Positions 56,662 to 64,000 of a stretch of 64,000 nucleotides of DNA are shown here, in pieces. Where the stretch lies: assembly GCA_026214975.1 (NCBI GenBank), contig CM047817.1, forward strand, positions 55,610,246-55,674,245. The letters run 5' to 3'. The notes under the pieces are model-generated. The model was given only the letters and a program-made list of their open reading frames with translations, was not told the DNA's origin and searched no databases. Within the stretch, counting starts at the first letter, position 1, and the number at the start of each line of letters is the position of its first letter. Made by a program: the position numbers and the translations under genes. The stretch is from Gentiana macrophylla. Its lineage: Eukaryota > Streptophyta > Magnoliopsida > Gentianales > Gentianaceae.

Positions 56662-58073
56662 TGTTTTGAACATTTTATTATGTTTTGATGATGGCCATAC
56701 TAGCTGTTATAGCAAGCCTGAAAATAAGTTAGAATTCTCTGTATAAGTCTTTACTTAGAGTCTGACATGTTGCATAAGTTGAGTCACACAAGTATTGTAC
56801 TAGTCGGTAGGACGGCAAAGTAAAAACAGATTTTCGGCAGAGTAAAACCAACCAAGTACCAACAGAGAAGAAATGAAGACGTATGGTTTGACTTATAACC
56901 AAGGAAGTCTATGATGACCGTGAATAAGTATAAGTTATGTTTTAAGTTATGAAACTTAATGTTTAAATATGGTGTACACCAGTCTCACACAAATCAAGGA
57001 TCAGTGAAGTACAAAGATTTCTCCTGAACTTGAAAGAATGAAGGAAACAGTGAATCGGTAAAGTAAACTGACGATCAGCTGAGTGAAAACAAAGCAGTGA
57101 AGCAAGATCTAAGCGGCAAAGTCAGAAGGATCACTTGACCGTTCAGAGAACAGCTAAGTAAACCTTACTTAATCAGATTTTGAAATATGAAGAAGATTCA
57201 GAGGATCACGCATTAAATGCACAAACAACAGAGGATCAATCATGGACGGATTTTTTGATCAACGAATAAAGAAAAATCTAATCACTGAAATCTAGGAGAA
57301 TACAATTAAGGGGGAATCAAAAATAAAATCAAGGATTATTCCCCTCATTAATATAGCCAACGGATGGAAATTCAAATCAAGGATTATCAAGGCAATAAAT
57401 AGAAGGCATTGACAGACAAAGAAAAACAACAAGAAAAGCGATCAATAAGCAGAAACTCTGTCAAATCAAAAAGGCCTTCATATGTGCTTACAAAGAGACA
57501 TCTAGTGATCAACTCAAAACTGAGAGCTACAATATCAATATCAAGCATTGAGATTGGTCAACAAGTTCTGTGAATTCAATTCACTTCAATCAAGCAACTG
57601 AATCAGAGCCATCTGAGAAGGAGTTGTGTTTGTGATAACTGTTGAAGGATTTGATCCCAAGCAGCAGTGAAAGAGACTGAGTCACTGAAGCTGTTCCAGT
57701 CAGGGTGTCATAGTCTTGAAGATTGTGAAGCTTGTGTAGTCAAGGACAATCAGGCTATTGTATATGTAAAAACAATAGTGAATTCCTCCAATCATCATAG
57801 GAGAAGAGTGGATTAAGGGATTACACCACCCTGAACCACTATATGCCTTGTGTCAATTTACTTTCAGCAATTTACCTTACTGTATTAATTGCCTAAATTA
57901 TATCATAGATCTGTGATTGAACAAACTATTTTGAAACAACATATTAAGAAGGGACTTATCCGCTGCCCAAAAGCTTTGAAACACAAGAAAAGTTTTTGAA
58001 ACTCCACTATAGTCATTCACCCCCCCCCCCCCCCTCCCTCTGACTATAGTTTTACCCTTCTCTGGGACCAACA
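56662..58073 (+). repeat. C5 3' LTR (1,412 bp)
   Basis: It starts TGTTTTGAACATT and ends GGGACCAACA, followed by AAAGC (58074-58078), which repeats 37771-37775. A run of 15 C lies at about 58020-58034, where the 5' LTR has six C. Confidence 0.95.
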
Positions 58074-58078
58074 AAAGC

Positions 58079-58245
58079 AGTGTTAACATCCATCTGATGT
58101 AGATGCCAATTATTGGCTGCTTCTTCTGCAATTAAAGCCCTGACTGTAGTAATGTTGACAACAAGGGAAACAGTTTCTTGAAAATCATTTCCATACGTCT
58201 GAGTGTAGCCTTTTGCCTTTCTCTACTAGTCTTGAAATGTATCTC
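58079..58245 (-). pseudogene. C4 RT start, separated from the rest by C5
   Basis: On the minus strand the frame reads KAKGYTQTYGNDFQET, then TTVRALIAEEAANNW and HLHQMDVNTAF. This is the start of a copia RT and leads straight into FLHGDLHEE at 37770 once C5 is removed. Its other edge is cut by C7 at 58246. Confidence 0.85.
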
Positions 58246-59948
58246 TGTTGGACATATTTTAAGTTTTAATGATGAGTGCCAGACTAGATTTTATAGAGCA
58301 AAGGCAAAAAGATGTCTAGATTAAATGTATAGGTTTACTAGAGTTTGATCTTTGTATAGGTTTGATCAAACAAGCACTGTAAAGTGATCAGCTGACTTTA
58401 TCAGCGGACCTATCTAGGTCAGTAGGGTATCTAGGTCAGTAGAGTGTCTAGGAACCTACTGGTGGATGAAGACTAAGGTCTCAAACTCAGTTATTGAAGG
58501 CTAAAGGATCAAACTTAGTATTTATCAAGGATATGGAATCAGAATTTAAGGATGTCTGTGATGACCTAAACTGATTACATATACCTTGTGTACAAGGTCT
58601 ATGTTCTATATGTTAAGTGGTGATTGGAACTTAGTTATAATCAAAATGGTGTACTCTAACTTCAAAATAAAATGTTAGATGAGAAGCAGTTGGCTGAAGT
58701 GTTAATAAAACACAACAGACTAAAATCAGCTGACCGATATGTACATCAGTAGACTGATATAATCCAGAAGTCTGCTGAATGGAAATCTCGACTTAATCAA
58801 AAGTTACATTGAAAGATTAAAAGGATAATGATGCATTACAAGCCTTGATTTAATCAACAAATCAATGGTCAAGTTAAAAGGAACGTTGGAAAGATTCAGA
58901 GAATTATCCAATGGTTATAAGTCAATGGGGGACAGTCTGAAAACTGATAAAAAGCTGACTGAAAATGTCCGTACTATAACAGTGATAAAAAGCAAGTCAA
59001 GATGAAGACAAGTTTGAAACGGCCCTATTTGAATTTCAAACACAAGTCACAAGATTCACACCTATAAATAGGGGACTCCTGACTCAGTTTGAAAATGATG
59101 AACAACATTATAATCCATACGAAGCTATCAAGTTTTTAATCACGAAAAACACCATGTGGACATATACTGAGCTTAATCTTACTGATCAAGATTTATCTTC
59201 AATTGTAACCTGCTATCAACTTACATCAAGTATACACACTTGAAGACCTAAAGCTGTTGATCATTTCATCCTGATCAAAAGCTGCTGCAAGTTGAATCAC
59301 TTACTTGATTCAACTCTTCTTTTACAAGATGTTCGCTGAATATCGAGAAGCATCCTTTGGGTGTCAAGATCTGTTGTTTGTGGTGGAGCTAGTGAAGAGG
59401 AAATCCTACCCTTGAAGGACCAGTGGAATACTTTGGAGCAGCAATCCTAACTGTTTCAAGTGTTTAGTTTGTGAAGCCATAGTGATTGGTAAAGGACAAA
59501 TAGTTTAGGGATTTTTGTAACAGCAACCTAAAGAATCTCTAGTGAATTACCTCCAACATCACAGGAGAAGAGTGGACTGACAGGATTACACCACCTGGAA
59601 CCACTATAAATCTTGCCTACTTTACTTTACTGCATATTATTTTATCAGCATACTGATCACATCAACCTACTGAAACTAGCAACTGAATCACACACATACA
59701 CTACTGAGTATCCAATACTTAGTATCATATTTTTAACAACAAGTAATAACGCTTAAATTAAATATAATCCACTGCAACAAATTTATTAACTTTAATAGTC
59801 CGCAAACTATGAGTGGTCAGCAGACTACTGATTCTCACAAGACTACTGACCTTGCTGAGTTTGCTAAACTCCGAAAAGTTTTTAAGTGTTAAATTTATTC
59901 ACCCCCCCCCCTCTAAACTTAACCAAAGCCTTTTAAAGGGACCAACTA
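58246..59948 (+). repeat. C7 5' LTR (about 1.7 kb)
   Basis: It starts TGTTGGACATATT inside C4 RT and ends GGGACCAACTA before the primer site TTGGTATCAGAG (59949-59960). Near its end is CACCCCCCCCCCTCTAAAC. It is of the same broad type as the C5, C6 and S2 LTRs but is a different family. The 3' LTR is beyond the window. Confidence 0.85.
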
Positions 59949-60052
59949 TTGGTATCAGAGCAGAGCTTTTGTTCTGAAGTAATCCTACTTGTTGCGCTTG
60001 TGAAAATTCTTTAGTAACTTTTTCAAGTTTCTGTTTTTCAAAGCTTTGCATC

Positions 60053-63000
60053 ATGGATAACATCCAGTATGCTATAACTGTGTTGATGTGTTGTCTAGAT
60101 CATTTTGGTTGGAAATAAAATTTATGTTTTGATGATAATTCATCATATTGATTCAAAGTATTATCTTAACCCCACTGATGAAGTGCTGAAGCCAGCTGTT
60201 ATAGTGAAAAGCTAAAAGATGTCTAGAACTGAATGTATAGGTTTTACTAGAGTCTGATATTTATATAAGTTACATCAGACAAGCACTGTAACAGTTAGTG
60301 TGTCGTAAAACTGAAAAACTGGAAATCATTCAGAAAACTGGAAATCATCAAGATAAACAAACTGACTCAGAATACACTTACAAAGGAACTGAAGAAGATA
60401 AGTTCATTGAGGGACACAGAATCAATTTGCTTATCTATGAAGACTGAAGAACTGAGGGTCACAGACTCAGTTATTGAAGATTGAAAAAATGAGGGTTCAA
60501 ACACAGTTATGAAGACTACGTCGAGATTGTAAAGTTAGACTTCAGGCAAGATTGTGGTGACCTGAACTGAATTTATGGATCTTGTATGAAGACCTAAGAA
60601 TCATAAGGACAATGAGTTCTTAGATGATAATGAGTCATGGTGTACTCTGATTAAGTCAACTATAATCAGATGAAAACTAGAGTACTGATATTTGAAGAAG
60701 AATAAAATCTCAGTTAATGCTCCAAGTCAGTCAAGAAACTGACAAGTAAAATTCTCAATATAAAACTGATAAGGAAACTCAGTTTTATATGTCAGTCATC
60801 CAAAAACTGATCGTACAGTCGAACGTTGTAAAGGAAGTGATTTTGTTGGATGAAATACTGACACAGCAGAACGGTCAGAAAATATAGCAGTTACAAGAGA
60901 GACGTTGATACAATTCGAATTGAAGTCAGATGAACGTTGGACCTTACACTATAAATAGAGGACTTTGCACAAAGGATTACAAACACAAGAATACATAGAT
61001 TTAACAAGAATTAACGTGTGCATTAATCATTCGAATTGTTATCATCTTTGCGCTATAACAAGATCATATCTAGAATTCTTCAAGTGTTCAAGCTACACAG
61101 ATTTTATCAAGAATCAGACACTTTGAAGAACCACAAACAAGAATCAATTTATAGATTCTCAGCCCAACTTTGATTTTACATCAAAGGTTTTAGACTGTGA
61201 AGCGAACCAGGAAGGTTTAGCCAAGGACAGTTGTGACAAGCAGTCGGGTAGACTGTGTTTGTGGTGGTAGCTGGTGAAGAGGCAATTCAACCCTCTAAGG
61301 ACCAGTGTTCAAGCAATTGAAGAACAGCAATTCTACCTGTTCTTCAACTGTTTAGATAGCGACGCTAGGGATTAGCCAAGGACTATTGTTTAGGACTTTT
61401 TGTAAAAGTTCACCTCAAGAAGTTCTAATGGAATTTTCCTCCGCACCACAGGGGAAGAGAGGACGTACATGATTACACCACCTAGAACCTCTATAATATT
61501 TGCCTTATTTACTTTACGCACTTACTTATTTATTCAGCATTTATTTACAGCATTTTGATAATTGATTGTTATACACTCACAGATTCACAAACCGACATTC
61601 ATCGTAATTCGATTTTTACTACACTCGATGGCCACGAGAGAATAACAAGATCAAGAAAAAGGCTAAAACTTAATCCGCTGCCGGTTGACTCAGTTTTAAG
61701 CTTAAGTCAGTTTGACTTAAACTCAACTTAGTCAGCTTAACTCCACACAAGTTTAACTGAACCTTAATTTGTTTTAAATCCAGTTTTAGGGACAAGTTTA
61801 TTCACCCCCCCCCTCTAAACTTGTGTTAGCCTTTCTAAGGGACCAACAATTTTGATTAGTATAAACGCCATATTCAGGCTTATTTAGCATCAACACCTGA
61901 TGACATGATGGATGTGCTGACTGATGGACCACTGGAAATCACCAAATCCATAACTGTGGATGGTCAAAATTAGATTGTACCAAAGCCAAAGAGAGAGTGG
62001 GGTGCTGAAGATACAAAAAGTGCAAATATTGCTATTGATATCATTTACAGAACCTTGGATAGCAATATGTACATGAAAGTGAAGGATTGCAAGACTGCTA
62101 AGGAACTTTGGGAAAGATTGCAACTAATCTTTGAAGGCACTGATGCTATTAAGAAAAAAAATCAGAGTAGCCAAATGAAAGTTCCAAGACTTCAAAATGA
62201 AATCAAATGAAACCATTGAACAAATGGAATTGATGAACTCACCCTGCTGAATGTAGTGTATACAAAGGAAGAGATCAATACAAGAATTTTAGAAGCCCTA
62301 CCAACAAACAAAGTTTGGGAAGAAGGTTACTGCCGTGGAAGAGTCCAGGAGACTACATGAAGTGGACACCTTCAAATTTTTTTCATATCTCAAGGCCTAT
62401 GAATTCAGTAAGGATCTTGTTCCTAATACTGAAAAAGAAGAACCAAAAACTATTGCATTGGCTGCTACACATAAAGAAGAATCATCATTGTTCAAAATTA
62501 TTTGTTGGATGAAATGCAAGAGCAAATAGCCCTGCTGAGTAAGAAAATTAGAATGATGAAACCTGGAAAAAGAGCTTTAAGAATTTTCACCAAGAAATCA
62601 AGTAAAAAGAAAAAGGAAGAGTCCAAGAAAGATCATGACTTCTTATGTTTTAATTGCAAGAAATCAGGACACTTCTAACCTGATTGTCCTGATTTGAAAC
62701 AAAAGAAGGAACCTGATTATTTGTGCTTCAACTGCAAGAAACCGTGACTTTCAGACCTGATTGTCCGGACCTACTGAAGAATAAGGGTCAGCAAAGAAGA
62801 TCTGCCAAGAAAGCCCTGGTTGCTGATGATGAATCATGATATGAAGTTGAATCAGAAAAAGGAAATGAATCTGATGGTACTGCACTTATTGCACACATGG
62901 ATGATTATGCTTTAATGGCCAATATGGATGAAACTTAGGAGGTTTACAATTCTATTTCTGTAAGCACTCCTGTTGAAAGTGATTGTGAATCTACTTGTGG

Positions 63001-64000
63001 TTCAAATCCTAAAATTTCTGACAGTGAAGAAACTTTGGATGCCATCCTTAATAAACTGAGGAAAATACAATCTGGTTATGAGATTGTGAAGGCTGAAAAA
63101 GAGGCTCTTCAAGTAGAAATTCAAAGATTTAATGCTGAATTAAGAATTCTCAAAGGTAAGGAAAAGGATTATGAACATATTCAACATAAGCCTATTGTAC
63201 CTTCAGCAGCTGCTGAATCTGCTCCACAATCTAGTTCCACCACTGCATTCAAATCTGAAAAGCCTTATGGTGATAACAGGCCTTGGATTTGAAACTCAAC
63301 AATCTACTAAGGGTGGATCCAGCAAGGGTACTGAACCTAGTACCAGAATTGGTCCTAAGTTTGTGCCTGCACAAGATTCAACTCCCAAAAAGGTTGTTGA
63401 GGCTGTTAAGTCTACTTAGAATGCTTCAAAGAAGCAAAATCAGAAGTCCAAAAGGATAACAGTACCCAACAAAAAGGGTAAATCCAAGGGTAGGACTGTT
63501 GGACCTTCTAGACCTACTGATAGCAGACCAGCTAGAAAGTCTGCTGGACCACAAACGGGCAATAACCAGAAATATTCCAAAGATAAGAATCCTGAACCCA
63601 AAAAATGTTAATCATTCAAGGGATACTTATCTCAGGGGGAAAGGTAGATTGTTCCCTACTGATGAAGATTGGAATGTTCTTGCCCCTACTGCTAGAAACA
63701 ATAGACATAACCATAATGCTAGGGTAAAGCCTCAACAGTGGAATCAGCAGAGGACTTATTTGAGACCTTAGCAAGGACCTCACCAGACTCCATATTACAG
63801 GACTGCTCCTAACAGACATCAACCTTATTCTTATGTCAGTGCTTCTTACAATAGAAATCACTTCAAACAGCACTATGTACCAAATGCCAGAAACCATATG
63901 TGAATCCTACACAACCAAATGTTAGATTTTTTGGAAATGTGGGATACATATATGAACAAAAGTGAAACACTTTCCAAAGAAGACCATATGGAAACTTGCC
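60053..64000 (+). pseudogene. C7 gag and start of pol linker, broken, split by S2, runs off the window
   Basis: It starts MDNIQYAITVLMCCLDHF at 60053. S2 interrupts it at 60107, and the frame resumes at 61854 with a YKRHIQAYLASTPDDMM-like stretch. The UBN2-type capsid has LTDGPLEITKSI, YRTLDSNMYMKVKDC and TAKELWERLQLIF. Two zinc-knuckle relics follow (CFNCKKSGHF near 62650 and CFNCKKP near 62727), then a coiled coil (LNKLRKIQSGYEIVKAEKE, 63043) and RGKGRLFPTDEDWN (63641), the motif just before the protease in this clade. At least eight stops or frameshifts. S2 lies within 60107-61848, so those bases are not gag. Confidence 0.8.
60107..61848 (+). repeat. S2: solo LTR, 1,742 bp, TSD ATTTT
   Basis: It starts GGTTGGAAATAAAA, an altered TGTTGGAAATAAAA, and ends GGGACCAACA. 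The duplication ATTTT is at 60102-60106 and 61849-61853. It is the same family as the C6 LTRs, in the opposite orientation. No internal sequence is present. It carries nine C at about 61804-61812. Confidence 0.9.

Overview
The window is plant nuclear DNA, almost certainly from a eudicot. It is AT-rich and built nearly entirely of nested transposable elements. I see no intact host gene, rRNA, tRNA or CRISPR array. The only host-like coding sequence is decayed gene fragments (a JJJ1-type DnaJ co-chaperone, a MOR1/XMAP215-type microtubule protein, and two unidentified pieces) carried inside a CACTA DNA transposon. Labels used below: C1 to C7 are Ty1/copia elements, G1 is a Ty3/gypsy array, L1 is a non-coding LTR element (LARD type), D1 is the CACTA transposon, S1 and S2 are solo LTRs.

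Layout, left half (1-36494). 1-1849 is unassigned. 1850-3555 is the 3' end of C1 (RNase H plus 3' LTR), sitting in the 5' LTR of L1 (3556-4852). L1 continues with a tRNA-Asp primer site and leader (to 5608) and is cut by the left half of D1 (5609-7523). Next come the second part of the C3 3' LTR (7521-8664), the 3' part of G1 (pol, LTR with S1 inside, leader, partial LTR; 8665-14712), the C2 pol fragment (14713-16636), the L1 3' LTR and 3' internal part on the minus strand (16637-19551), and the right half of D1 (19552-21150). After that C3 runs on the minus strand (LTR part, pol, gag, leader, 5' LTR; 21148-29430), followed by the 5' part of G1 (29431-32168, minus) and the C2 gag, leader and 5' LTR (32169-36494, minus).

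Main result: this half contains a 13.6 kb inversion with breakpoints at about 7521 and 21150. Turning it back restores four things at once: an uninterrupted C3 3' LTR, a G1 pol whose protease-to-RT frame runs across C3, a C2 gag-pol interrupted only by G1 with a shared ATAAT target duplication, and a D1 with two inverted CACTA ends flanked by ATT on both sides. It also rejoins the two halves of L1. The nesting then reads: C2 contains G1, which contains C3; C2 also contains L1, which contains D1 and C1.

Layout, right half (36495-64000). A degenerate minus-strand C4 pol is split by C5, a sirevirus-like copia element (37776-58073, TSD AAAGC) with gag, pol and a long env-like region. C5 is itself interrupted by C6 (46908-55200, TSD CTTAT, minus strand). 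C6 has two LTRs, a primer site, a polypurine tract, a gag-tail ORF and an env-like region, but no protease, integrase, RT or RNase H: a pol-less non-autonomous sirevirus derivative. C7 (58246 to the window end), another sirevirus, is inserted in C4 and its gag is split by S2 (60107-61848, TSD ATTTT).

All element ORFs are damaged by stops, frameshifts or deletions. Strand-symmetric CTG/TCG (CAG/CGA) differences between paired LTRs raise the possibility that some of this damage is consensus error at methylated CHG sites. All identities come from reading motifs and comparing copies within the window by eye; no alignment or database search was run.
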